Origin: Candidatus Neomicrothrix parvicella RN1
GTDB taxonomy: Bacteria > Actinomycetota > Acidimicrobiia > Acidimicrobiales > VFJN01
DNA: 39,418 bases
Assembly (NCBI GenBank): GCA_945898515.1
Contig: CAMDIH010000017.1
Span: forward strand, 1-39,418
Direction: 5' to 3'
This document shows positions 15,843 to 23,813 of this stretch, in pieces (position 1 is the stretch's first letter; every line of letters starts with the position of its first letter). Made by a program: the position numbers and the translations under genes. Below the pieces are notes generated by a model. It ran no database searches, was not told the origin of the DNA, and saw nothing but the letters and a program-made list of their open reading frames with translations.

Positions 15843-18539
15843 TCATTCGGTGCGCTTGAAGTGCCCCGGGGTCGCCGCAGGAGGCTCGTCTTCCTTACGA
15901 CCCAGCGGCACCAGCGGCGGCCGAACGGCCAGCAAGATGACCAGACCCACTCCCACCGCGGTGATGGCGTAGGCGACGTACTCCACTGGCTCGCGCCCAT
16001 AGGTCAGTTCCACCTGCGACGACGACGGAATCACCACCATGAGGTTCGGCGCCACCCGGTACGGGCCCGAGCCACCTCGCACCCGCCAGTTCGGGAAATA
16101 CGAGGCCTTGACCAGCACCGGAACCCCCACGGTGTCGACGTCGAAGGAGATCGTGTTGGTGCCGGCCTTGGCGTCACTAACCACTACTGGCTCCAACGGC
16201 CGCTCTTCGGGGTCAAACCCCGCCGCCAGGAGAGGCCAAGGGCGCCTACGCGGGGTCTCCACGCGCTGCCACTCCGGCGGGCCTGACGTGGCCAGCATCA
16301 CGTCCCACTGATCAGGATCGGTGAACCAGGCGACCGCCGGGCCCGCGCAGGCACCCACGGCGTCGCGTGACCCACAGATCCATTCCGTGTGATCACCGCC
16401 CCCTTCCTCGAGTACGGCCGGCTCATTCACGAGCGACGTAACAAGATCCGAGTTGGCCACCAAGAAAATCGCCCAGGGCCCCGACGTGGCGACCTCGGTC
16501 AGGTCGGGGTGAGCCCGAGCCGCCTGGGTGGCCTGCAACGACGAGGAGAGGTAATACCGCACCCCCATGAGTTGCAGGTGCTGCACCCCCTGATCGAAGT
16601 TGAACCCGTCGTAGGGCATATCGCGTTGGGCGGCACTGGGCGCCGCCGACAACTCCACCTGGTTCAGGAAGTGAAACGGGGTAGTAGCGGAGGACTCAAA
16701 AAACAGGCCCTCCATTGATCCGATGCAGCCATCAGTCCAATGTGGCAGAAGCATCAACGCCATCGGTGTGCCGTAACGATTGAGTTCCTTCTCGTACTCC
16801 CAGAACGCCCGGCCGCACCCGTGGTCCCGACCCACCTGGTCCATCGTGGTGATGAGATCTCGATACTCGCCGTAGGCGCCCTTGGCCTCGTAGCCCGAGA
16901 AATTCCAGCGCGCCCAACCGCCCACGAAACTGTCTTTGCCCGCCGGGTTGGTCAAGCCCAACCAGGTGTAGGAATTATCCGCTTTCGTTGAGCCACCCGG
17001 CAAGGAACGCAGGGGCAGGCTGAGCATGACCAGCCCGAACAACAAGACCACCCCGGCGAATGCCGCGCTACCCCACGGACTCGGCCGATCCGGATCACGG
17101 GCGGCGAGTACCGAGATGGTGCGGCCGATCTCGGCTACCCCCACCGCGGCGAGCAGGTACACGCACAGGTAATAAAACGGCAGTAACCGCGCGTTCCAGA
17201 GCCGCGCTTGAGGCAGGAACACAAACGCCGCCCCCATCACGACCGCCAAAGCGGCCAGGATCAGGCCGAAGCGCACCCGGAAGAAGATCGACAACACGAA
17301 GCCCAGCAACGCCAACGCCAGTACCCAGCGAAGGTCATCCGGGGACCCCACCGACGAACGGGGAATCAGGTACTTCCAGTACGTCTCCCCGTTGAAGGTG
17401 AACAGCGCCCCCGACAACGATCTCAATCCGTTCTCGGCGGTGGGTCCGGGCAGTTTTACCCAACCCATGTCATTCACGTACGCCCGTTGCCAGACGAAGG
17501 GCAGAACCCAAAACGCCGATAGCGCACCGGCCACGGGCAACACGGTGACCATCCAGCGAAAGGCCACCGAGTTTCGCCAGAAGCGCACGGGCGCCGGGCC
17601 GTCTGCTCGTGCTCCGGTGCAGGCCCGCCACGCATCGCCGAGTACCGGAGCGGCGAGGATGACGGCGGTACCCGCCAGGGCGAAGAAGGCCGGAATGAGG
17701 TGGCACAGCCCGGTAAGGGCCAACAGACATGCCCCCATCGCCCGGTAGCGACCCGTGCGCGCGCCCCGAATCACTACCCCGAGATACAGCATCGCCAGGG
17801 AGAGGCTGATCGAGAAGGCGAACTCCCCGGCGAGGGTGGAGGCGATGTTGCCGCCGTAGATCGAGAAGTTGCGGTCGAAGAGGAAGAACAGCGACCCCAC
17901 CGACAGCAACGCCGGGCCGGGGAAGCGCAGATCGGCCAGCCGACCAAAGACATAGACCGCCACCGGCAGGCTGGCCACCCCCAAGATGGCGACCATCTTG
18001 AAGGCAGTGCCATAGGGAATCTCGACCCCCACCACCACCACCAGCATCGCCACGGCTACCAAGATCCGGCGCCGCCAGCCCGACCCCGCCCGCCATGCCG
18101 CTACTGCCACCCCGGCCGCGGCGGCGAGGGGGATCAGCATCGCCCACCCGCCGACGATCCCCACATCAAGGGCCACGATCAGCAGCGATGGGACCACCAT
18201 GTAGAACTGATAGGCGGGGAAACCGGCGTACCAGTCTGGGGTCCAACCGGAGATCCGACCGGCGGGCAGGAGATAGTCACGCAGGAACGCCGGGCCCCAC
18301 ACGTGCGCCCCCATGTCCCCCCCTGCCGGTACGGCACTGGAGAGCACCAATTCCGGATGCAGGTTCGCCACCACGAACATGACGCAGGCCCCCACCACGA
18401 GCGAATCGGTGACACGGCGCGCCACAACCCCACGATCTTCCGGGGGCGAGTCTGGATCAGGACTCGCCGCGGTGTCTGTCTCGCCAGGGGGTGGCTCGCG
18501 GCGAAGGTCGTCGTCGTTGGTCGGCCCGTGCTCCGTCAT
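15843..18539 (-). CDS. Large polytopic membrane protein, GT-C-like (PTPS-related membrane family)
   Basis: The 898-residue protein has an acidic Pro-rich cytoplasmic N-terminus (1-40), then about a dozen membrane helices, a large soluble extracytoplasmic part (about 560-840) and a final helix near 865-885. The first outside loop holds GGDMGAHVWGP (73-83). An Asp/His pair (D75, H79) just after helix 1 is where GT-C glycosyltransferases carry their catalytic acid. Together with DWYAGFPAYQFY this points to the membrane family annotated as 6-pyruvoyl-tetrahydropterin-synthase-related. A lipid-linked-sugar glycosyltransferase is my inference, supported by the following GtrA-GT2 gene that could supply polyprenyl-phosphate sugar. 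The ATG at 18539 is chosen because the upstream in-frame stretch overlaps the CPBP gene and is not protein-like. Confidence 0.75.
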   Translation of the reverse strand: MTEHGPTNDDDLRREPPPGETDTAASPDPDSPPEDRGVVARRVTDSLVVGACVMFVVANLHPELVLSSAVPAGGDMGAHVWGPAFLRDYLLPAGRISGWTPDWYAGFPAYQFYMVVPSLLIVALDVGIVGGWAMLIPLAAAAGVAVAAWRAGSGWRRRILVAVAMLVVVVGVEIPYGTAFKMVAILGVASLPVAVYVFGRLADLRFPGPALLSVGSLFFLFDRNFSIYGGNIASTLAGEFAFSISLSLAMLYLGVVIRGARTGRYRAMGACLLALTGLCHLIPAFFALAGTAVILAAPVLGDAWRACTGARADGPAPVRFWRNSVAFRWMVTVLPVAGALSAFWVLPFVWQRAYVNDMGWVKLPGPTAENGLRSLSGALFTFNGETYWKYLIPRSSVGSPDDLRWVLALALLGFVLSIFFRVRFGLILAALAVVMGAAFVFLPQARLWNARLLPFYYLCVYLLAAVGVAEIGRTISVLAARDPDRPSPWGSAAFAGVVLLFGLVMLSLPLRSLPGGSTKADNSYTWLGLTNPAGKDSFVGGWARWNFSGYEAKGAYGEYRDLITTMDQVGRDHGCGRAFWEYEKELNRYGTPMALMLLPHWTDGCIGSMEGLFFESSATTPFHFLNQVELSAAPSAAQRDMPYDGFNFDQGVQHLQLMGVRYYLSSSLQATQAARAHPDLTEVATSGPWAIFLVANSDLVTSLVNEPAVLEEGGGDHTEWICGSRDAVGACAGPAVAWFTDPDQWDVMLATSGPPEWQRVETPRRRPWPLLAAGFDPEERPLEPVVVSDAKAGTNTISFDVDTVGVPVLVKASYFPNWRVRGGSGPYRVAPNLMVVIPSSSQVELTYGREPVEYVAYAITAVGVGLVILLAVRPPLVPLGRKEDEPPAATPGHFKRTE

Positions 18540-18577
18540 CGTATCTATGGTGCCATCCCCGCGCTGGTCTGCGGCAC

Positions 18578-19318
18578 TCACCCCAGCAAAAGCGCAAGAA
18601 CGGTCACCATGTTGAAGGTGACATGGGCGGCAATGGCGGGTCCCAACCGACCCGAGCGATAGGCCAACCAGCCAAACACCGCTCCGGCCAGCACGAGGGC
18701 GGGTAACTGGAGCCACTGCCCATGGCTGGCCCCAAAGACCAACGCGGTGACGCCGATGGCCGCCCACGGCGGGAAGCGGCGTTTGAGGAAGGCCCGCTGC
18801 ATGAGACCCCGGAAGAAGAGTTCCTCAAAGATCGGGGCCATCACGCCGACGATCAGGATCAGCAACACAGCACCGCTCAGGCCATCGGCGCGATCACCCA
18901 ACGCACGGGCGGGCTCCGCGAGATCGCTGGACGATTTGCCCATGAGTTCGAGAATCGGCCAGTAGAGGATGACGAGGATGGGCCACTGCAGCAGTGCCCC
19001 GATGATCCCTCCCCGCCAGAGATCGCCCCAGCGGACTTGGAAACCCAGGTCCGTCACCAGGCCATTGCCCTTGCGGTTCGTTATCACGAACGGGACGATG
19101 AAGAACGCGAACGCCAGACCCACCTGGAGGAGCGCCACCACCTCGAGGGGAAGATCGTCCGTCGCGTCGCTGGCGTGACCCGTAGCGATCAGCACACCAA
19201 TGGCGACCACCTGTCCGATCACTTGCACCAACAGCCACCCGACGAACGCATCGGGCAGACCCCATCTCTGCGTGGCGGGGTCGAGCCACCGCATCGGCTT
19301 GGCTGAGGTCATCACCAT
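18578..19318 (-). CDS. CPBP family intramembrane metalloprotease
   Basis: CPBP (CAAX protease and bacteriocin-processing) proteins are membrane-embedded proteases of the Abi/Rce1 superfamily. The 246-residue protein has about eight hydrophobic helices and all catalytic motifs: EELFFRGLMQR (E165, E166, R170), H199 in FGASHGQ and H232/N236 in AAHVTFNMV. The substrate is unknown; bacterial members process peptides or prenylated-like targets, or take part in immunity. Three in-frame starts occur in a row (ATG 19318, GTG 19315, ATG 19312). A TAAGTT box ends three, six and nine bases before them, so GTG 19315 or ATG 19312 best fits the leaderless geometry seen elsewhere here; the outermost is listed. 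It is followed by the GT-C-like membrane protein after 38 bases. Confidence 0.88.
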   Translation of the reverse strand: MVMTSAKPMRWLDPATQRWGLPDAFVGWLLVQVIGQVVAIGVLIATGHASDATDDLPLEVVALLQVGLAFAFFIVPFVITNRKGNGLVTDLGFQVRWGDLWRGGIIGALLQWPILVILYWPILELMGKSSSDLAEPARALGDRADGLSGAVLLILIVGVMAPIFEELFFRGLMQRAFLKRRFPPWAAIGVTALVFGASHGQWLQLPALVLAGAVFGWLAYRSGRLGPAIAAHVTFNMVTVLALLLG

Positions 19319-19321
19319 GAA

Positions 19322-19327
19322 AACTTA
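19322..19327 (-). promoter_or_regulatory. Candidate leaderless -10 box, CPBP gene (TAAGTT)
   Basis: TAAGTT is followed by TTC and then ATG-GTG-ATG in frame, so the GTG lies six bases and the second ATG nine bases downstream. Both spacings recur at other genes in the window. It sits in the 34-base gap after the DUF3499 gene. Confidence 0.45.
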
Positions 19328-19352
19328 CGAGGGTCTCTGCTACGGCGAAGAA

Positions 19353-19586
19353 TTAGGAGGCGACGGCGTGAGACAGGGCGGCGGGATAACGCACGCGGCG
19401 ATCGTGGCGGGCCCAGCCCCGCGGTACCCGAAGCCCGGAGGCGTGTGGGCCACAGAGGTCGTAGCGCATCGGATGAGCCTCGGTGTGCAGAGCCTCCACT
19501 AGGGCCGTGCGCTCCCCGTAATCGTAGGTGAGCGTTGCGGTAGCGGTGCTGTTGCACCCTGGCTTGGCGCACGTTCGACTACTCAT
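19353..19586 (-). CDS. DUF3499 family small zinc-binding-like protein
   Basis: This 77-residue protein matches the actinobacterial DUF3499 family: SSRTCAKPGCNSTATATLTY at the N-terminus, then YDLCGPHASGLRVPRGW. Cysteines C6 and C11 and the later C-x-x-H pair (YDLCGPH) could form one zinc site. The function is unknown; in other actinobacteria the gene lies near whiB, manB and DUF5719, and the same grouping is present here apart from whiB. The ATG at 19586 is fixed by a TAGCGT box exactly six bases upstream, divergent from the ftsH promoter. The C-terminal 15 residues after RGWARHDRRV are less conserved. Confidence 0.85.
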   Translation of the reverse strand: MSSRTCAKPGCNSTATATLTYDYGERTALVEALHTEAHPMRYDLCGPHASGLRVPRGWARHDRRVRYPAALSHAVAS

Positions 19587-19592
19587 TTTGCC

Positions 19593-19598
19593 ACGCTA
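19593..19598 (-). promoter_or_regulatory. Candidate leaderless -10 box, DUF3499 gene (TAGCGT-N6-ATG)
   Basis: On the minus strand TAGCGT is followed by GGCAAA and then the ATG at 19586. The gap to the divergent ftsH start is 83 bases and contains an equivalent box in the other direction. Confidence 0.5.
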
Positions 19599-19657
19599 TC
19601 GAGGCCGCGTCGCGAAGCCGTGGACCCCCTGGCGGTGATTCCGGCGACCCGGCCCCC

Positions 19658-19663
19658 TATCCT
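19658..19663 (+). promoter_or_regulatory. Candidate leaderless -10 box, ftsH (TATCCT-N6-ATG)
   Basis: TATCCT is followed by GTGGCT and then the ftsH ATG at 19670. No Shine-Dalgarno precedes the ATG. This also argues for the ATG rather than an in-frame GTG at 19664, which would lie directly against the box. Confidence 0.5.
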
Positions 19664-19669
19664 GTGGCT

Positions 19670-21667
19670 ATGAGCCCCGACGGCCCTCCGCCGCCTCCCC
19701 CTCCCCCTCCCCCTCCCAATCGACCCGCAGGCGGAGGTCGGGGTCGCGGGCTCGCGGCCTCCGGTATTCCCAAGTGGGGAATCTGGGCCCTTCTGGCCAT
19801 CACGCTGATGATCGTCGTGCTGCCAAACTTTCTCACCACCAGCACCTCCAACGACCTGGCCTACTCGGACTTCATGGCCTCGGTGAGGGACGGCGAGGTA
19901 GAAAGCGTCGATATCGACAACACCAACGGCGACATCGACGGCACGCGAACCGACGGCACCGAGTTCAGCACTACCGGTCCGCTTGATGGCGGTATCCCCG
20001 AAGCCGACCTCGCCACCTTGCGGGAGCAAAGCGTGGAAGTGGAGTACAAGACGCCTACCCCCGGGTTCCTGGTGAGCCTCCTCCCCTTCCTCATCCCGGT
20101 GGCGATCTTCGTAGGCTTCTTCTGGTTCATGCAGCGCCGAGCCCAGAGCCAAATGGGCGGCGTTATGTCGATCGGGCGTTCGAAGGCCAAGACCTACTCC
20201 GAAGAGCGGCCCGGCACCACCTTCGCTGACGTGGCTGGCTACGAGGGGGTAAAAGAGGAAGTCACCGAAGTGATCGACTTCCTCAAGAACCCCACTCGTT
20301 TCGCCGAGATCGGGGCCCGCATTCCCAAGGGCATTCTCCTGGTAGGCCCTCCGGGCACCGGCAAGACACTCATCGCCCGGGCGGTGGCCGGCGAAGCGGG
20401 CGTACCGTTCCTGTCGGTCACCGGATCGGACTTCATGGAGATGTTCGTAGGCGTCGGGGCGAGCCGCGTGCGAGACCTGTTCCAGAGCGCCCGCAAGATG
20501 GGCAAGGCCATCATCTTCGTGGACGAGATCGACTCCATAGGCCGCAAACGCGGTGCCGGCGTCGGAGGTGGTCACGACGAGCGTGAGCAGACGCTCAATC
20601 AGATGCTCTCCGAGATGGACGGCTTCGAGGCCACCGAGGGCATCGTGATCATCGCCGCCACCAACCGGCCCGACATCCTCGATCCGGCCCTTCTGCGCCC
20701 GGGACGCTTCGACCGCCAAGTGGTGGTGCCCCTCCCCGAGGTCAGCGAGCGGGTGCACATCCTCGAGGTGCACTCCAAGTCCAAGCGCATGGCCCCCGAC
20801 GTCGACCTCAACGTGGTTGCCCGCGGCACTCCGGGAATGTCCGGAGCGGACCTCTCCAACCTGGTGAACGAAGCGGCCCTGTTTGCGGTGCGCGACGGCA
20901 AAGATCAGATTTCCCAGCACCACTTCGAACTGGCCCGAGACCGAGTGCTGATGGGTGCTCGTCGCGACTCGATGGCTTTGGCTCACCGCGAGAAGGAAGC
21001 CATCGCCTACCACGAAGGGGGCCACGCGGTGGCCGCCGCCGTGCTCACCCATGCCGATCCCGTCCACAAAGTGACGATCCTCCCCATGGGCATGGCTCTC
21101 GGGGTCACCCAGCAACTACCCATGGATGATCGCCACATCTACCGACAGGATTACATCGAGGACAGCCTGGTGGTGCGCATGGGGGGCCGTATCGCCGAAG
21201 ACCTCGTGTTTGGAGTGATTTCCACCGGTGCCAACAACGACCTCGTGGGGTCCACCGAACTCGCCCGCCGCATGGTGCGCGAGTGGGGTATGTCCGAACG
21301 GGTCGGCCCGATGGCCTGGGGGTCCCAGGGGGCCGTCTTCCTAGGCGACGATCTCATGCAGACCCGGGACTACTCCGACGAAACCGCCCGCGTGATTGAC
21401 GAGGAGGTCGAGCGAATCCTGCGCCAGCAAGAACAACGGTGCCGCGAGACGCTCACCGAACACCGCAACGCCCTCGACCTAGTGGCCCGGGCCCTACTGG
21501 AGCACGAGACGATCGACGGTCCGGAGGTCTACCGCCTGGTGGAACTCGGTCGGCAGGGCCGCACCGCGGTCGAGGAGTTTGGGCAATGGCAGGCCAGCGA
21601 TGGCCGAGGCGAGTGCTCCGGCGCCTTTGGCGCCGCCCACGTGGACACCGAAGCCACAGGCGAGTAA
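19670..21667 (+). CDS. ftsH: ATP-dependent zinc metalloprotease FtsH
   Basis: FtsH is the hexameric membrane-anchored AAA+ protease that degrades misfolded membrane proteins and regulators. The 665-residue protein has an 11-proline tract (6-16), membrane helix 1 (about 36-54), a periplasmic-side domain (60-133), membrane helix 2 (133-154) and an AAA+ module. Walker A is GPPGTGKT (226-233), Walker [11 protein letters not shown] (281-290) and the [22 protein letters not shown] (331-349). The protease zinc site is HEGGH (448-452). The length is normal. The C-terminus ends in an Ala/Gly/Glu tail. The stop TAA directly abuts the stop of the convergent thioredoxin-like gene. Start choice: ATG at 19670 with TATCCT six bases upstream. 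Confidence 0.97.
   Translation: MSPDGPPPPPPPPPPPNRPAGGGRGRGLAASGIPKWGIWALLAITLMIVVLPNFLTTSTSNDLAYSDFMASVRDGEVESVDIDNTNGDIDGTRTDGTEFSTTGPLDGGIPEADLATLREQSVEVEYKTPTPGFLVSLLPFLIPVAIFVGFFWFMQRRAQSQMGGVMSIGRSKAKTYSEERPGTTFADVAGYEGVKEEVTEVIDFLKNPTRFAEIGARIPKGILLVGPPGTGKTLIARAVAGEAGVPFLSVTGSDFMEMFVGVGASRVRDLFQSARKMGKAIIFVDEIDSIGRKRGAGVGGGHDEREQTLNQMLSEMDGFEATEGIVIIAATNRPDILDPALLRPGRFDRQVVVPLPEVSERVHILEVHSKSKRMAPDVDLNVVARGTPGMSGADLSNLVNEAALFAVRDGKDQISQHHFELARDRVLMGARRDSMALAHREKEAIAYHEGGHAVAAAVLTHADPVHKVTILPMGMALGVTQQLPMDDRHIYRQDYIEDSLVVRMGGRIAEDLVFGVISTGANNDLVGSTELARRMVREWGMSERVGPMAWGSQGAVFLGDDLMQTRDYSDETARVIDEEVERILRQQEQRCRETLTEHRNALDLVARALLEHETIDGPEVYRLVELGRQGRTAVEEFGQWQASDGRGECSGAFGAAHVDTEATGE
19685..19717 (+). 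repeat. Proline-codon tract in ftsH with CCTCCC hexamer repeat
   Basis: Eleven consecutive proline codons encode FtsH residues 6-16. The last eight are four perfect CCTCCC hexamers (19694-19717). This is a slippage-prone tract that could vary in length between strains without shifting frame. A run of prolines this long so close to the start would normally need EF-P for efficient translation. Confidence 0.85.
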
Positions 21668-22126
21668 CTACCCCGTCGCTTCCGAGGGGCCGCAGTCACC
21701 GGGCGTCGAACCCGGAGAGCGGGCCTCGGCGACGGCGGCCCACAAGTGTGTGGCGCTGACCGGACCCAGGAAGCTGTGCTGCACCACCCCATCGGCATCC
21801 ACGATCAAGGTGGTGGGCACCGCATCGATCTCGTAACGCTCATGTAAACCCCGCGCCGCGAGATACTCGAGTTCCTCTACCACCACCGCGGTGCTCTCCA
21901 GCACTGCGGCTCGATCCCATACTCCCGCGCACGCCTCGCAGGTGCCGGAGGTGAACACGGCCACCAGCCAGGGGGCGCCGGGGCGGGCAAAATCAGCCCG
22001 GTCCACCTGCTCGGGTACGCTGTAGCCCGTCCGAACGGGAACATCGGCCCGCTGACGCCGTTGCAACACCGCGGCGACGCCGAGCGCCACACCGGCCAGC
22101 ACGAGGGCGAAGAGGACTCGTTCCAT
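21668..22126 (-). CDS. Membrane-anchored thioredoxin-like protein
   Basis: The 152-residue product has an N-terminal membrane helix directly after the start (VLFALVLAGVALGVAAVL, residues 4-21). A thioredoxin-fold domain follows, with the redox motif CEAC (C63-C66) in VFTSGTCEACAGVW and the cis-proline loop DAVPTTLIVD near residue 104. The active site probably faces outside the membrane, giving a role in thiol exchange of exported proteins; the partner is unknown. An in-frame GTG at 22162 would add 12 polar residues before the helix; the ATG at 22126 is preferred because AGAGG precedes it and the helix then starts normally. It follows the DUF5719 gene in the same operon. The stop abuts the ftsH stop with no spacer. 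Confidence 0.82.
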   Translation of the reverse strand: MERVLFALVLAGVALGVAAVLQRRQRADVPVRTGYSVPEQVDRADFARPGAPWLVAVFTSGTCEACAGVWDRAAVLESTAVVVEELEYLAARGLHERYEIDAVPTTLIVDADGVVQHSFLGPVSATHLWAAVAEARSPGSTPGDCGPSEATG

Positions 22127-22190
22127 CCTCTGAGCATGCCGTCCCCCCGAGCCGTCGGCCACCCCAAAGCGAACCGGCCGCGCCGGCCCG

Positions 22191-23813
22191 CTAGCGGCTG
22201 AAGGGTTCGGGCACCACTACATCGACCGCCAAGGGGATGCCCATCGACTGCGAAATGCCCCGGCCGTTGATGCGATAAAGCCCACGTTCGGCCACCACCG
22301 GACCATCGGCCTGCACCACCACCGCCAAACGTTCCAAGTTGGTGTGCTCGCTGAGCCTCACCGTGACACGGCCCCCCGGCGGAATTTCGAGACCCTGTAA
22401 CCCCGACGGGGCGAACCGCCGACCACCGGCAAAGGGGGCCACGCTGAAGGTGACGATTTCCTCGCTCGACGCGTTGAACACGGTGAGGAACTCCTCGCGC
22501 TCCCCTTTTACGATTCCGCCCCCCGCGAAATACCAGGTAGGCGCCGCCACAGGTGAGCCCAGCGTGGCCCCCACTCCGAGGGTGGAACTGCCCGAGGAAA
22601 CGATCACCCGTTCGGCGGTAATGGGTACGCCGTTGAGAGACCGAACCACCGCCGAGTGGGGAGCACCGAGGGGAACTCGCGGTGGATTATCCGGACCCGC
22701 CAGTGGATCGGGCAACGACACGATGGCAAAGCGGCCCGGTAAGACCGTGAGCTCGTAGGGCTCGGGCGGGGCGCTGGCCTGGGGATCCTCGAGGCGGAAC
22801 TCCACCTCCACCTCGGCAACTTCCTCACTCGGGTTGAACACCACAATCTCCTCGCGGATCCCTTCGGCAATGTTGCCATCGGGGAATATCCAGGTATCCG
22901 CAGGCACCGGAGCACCGAGGCCGAGGGTGATCCCTTCGAGGTCGTCGTCGTCGTTCCCCCCGAAGAACTGGATGCGATCCACCACCAGCGAACCGCTACG
23001 CACGGTGACCTGGGCGGAGACCTGCGCCTTACGTTGTGCTCCCCCCGGATCGTCGACGTAGGCGCCGACCACACTGCGGCCCGGCACGATGAAGTTTCTA
23101 AACCGCAGCGTGTCGCGGGCTCCCTCATCAGTGGCAAAGGCCACATCCAGCGAGGCATCCCCAGGGAAAGGGTTCATAAACACCAGGAGTTCGCGAGCGC
23201 CCCGGGCCGTTACCCCCCACGGGAAGGACCAGGAGGTGGCGGCGGTGGTACTGCACGCGGCAGTAGCCCTTCCCCCGCCGGAGCTGGTGACCTCGTGTTC
23301 AACCACTACCTGCCCACCGTTTATCTCCACTACGGCCCCTGCGAGTGGTGCCTTCACGAGGGTGGACAGCGGAAGTTCCACCCGGCTGTACGGGGGAAGC
23401 TTCACCTCGGTGGGCACGATGGGGGCCGGGGCGGTGGTGGGAACCGGCACGGTGGTCGTGGTGGGGGCGGTCGTGGTGGTGGCACCGCCAGGATTCACGT
23501 TGCCCGGGATGATCGCGGGCGGCGCGAAATCACCGGCCACCGCGGTGACCGTGGCGGTGCGCTCCTCATCGGTCGGATTAGCCATGAGGAGCACATGGTT
23601 GGCCACCCCGCCTTCGGTGGCACTCCCGCCAGCGCAGTACCAGGTGGAACTGAGGCTTCCAGGCGGGGCCGCCGCAGGGATCGCCGTACCTGCTGTCACC
23701 GCGGTGGCGCCAGTGTCATCATCGGAAGCGGGCTGGTCCCCTCCCTGCAGCACGAGACCTCCCGCCAGGACACCGCCGAGAATGACCAACGCCGCCAGCC
23801 GTCCCCCCCTCAT
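22191..23813 (-). CDS. DUF5719 family secreted/anchored protein
   Basis: The 540-residue product begins with a basic start and one hydrophobic helix (LAALVILGGVLAGGLVLQ), followed by an exported beta-rich region. STWYCAGGSATEGG and the later PTWYFAGGGIVKGE are paired repeats typical of DUF5719. Each is followed by strands such as EEFLTVFNASSEEIVTFSV, suggesting tandem beta-sandwich modules. A Thr/Pro linker (TTTTAPTTTTVPVPTT) interrupts the first module. The function is unknown; in actinobacteria the gene lies directly after a large GT2 gene, as here, so a role in envelope polysaccharide export or display is a fair inference. The ATG at 23813 overlaps the GT2 stop as ATGA, which fixes the start and implies translational coupling. 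Confidence 0.85.
   Translation of the reverse strand: MRGGRLAALVILGGVLAGGLVLQGGDQPASDDDTGATAVTAGTAIPAAAPPGSLSSTWYCAGGSATEGGVANHVLLMANPTDEERTATVTAVAGDFAPPAIIPGNVNPGGATTTTAPTTTTVPVPTTAPAPIVPTEVKLPPYSRVELPLSTLVKAPLAGAVVEINGGQVVVEHEVTSSGGGRATAACSTTAATSWSFPWGVTARGARELLVFMNPFPGDASLDVAFATDEGARDTLRFRNFIVPGRSVVGAYVDDPGGAQRKAQVSAQVTVRSGSLVVDRIQFFGGNDDDDLEGITLGLGAPVPADTWIFPDGNIAEGIREEIVVFNPSEEVAEVEVEFRLEDPQASAPPEPYELTVLPGRFAIVSLPDPLAGPDNPPRVPLGAPHSAVVRSLNGVPITAERVIVSSGSSTLGVGATLGSPVAAPTWYFAGGGIVKGEREEFLTVFNASSEEIVTFSVAPFAGGRRFAPSGLQGLEIPPGGRVTVRLSEHTNLERLAVVVQADGPVVAERGLYRINGRGISQSMGIPLAVDVVVPEPFSR

Noticed and set aside
14651-16000. Longer start for the GtrA-GT2 fusion
   Set aside because: The 55 extra residues lie inside the upstream gene in another frame; GtrA similarity begins at the ATG at 15835.
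15843-18767. Longer start for the GT-C-like membrane protein
   Set aside because: The extra 76 residues overlap the CPBP gene and are not protein-like; MTEHGPTND at 18539 is a normal start.
19583-21115. 510-codon minus-strand ORF opposite ftsH
   Set aside because: Antisense shadow of ftsH; His/Gly-rich composition without any domain.
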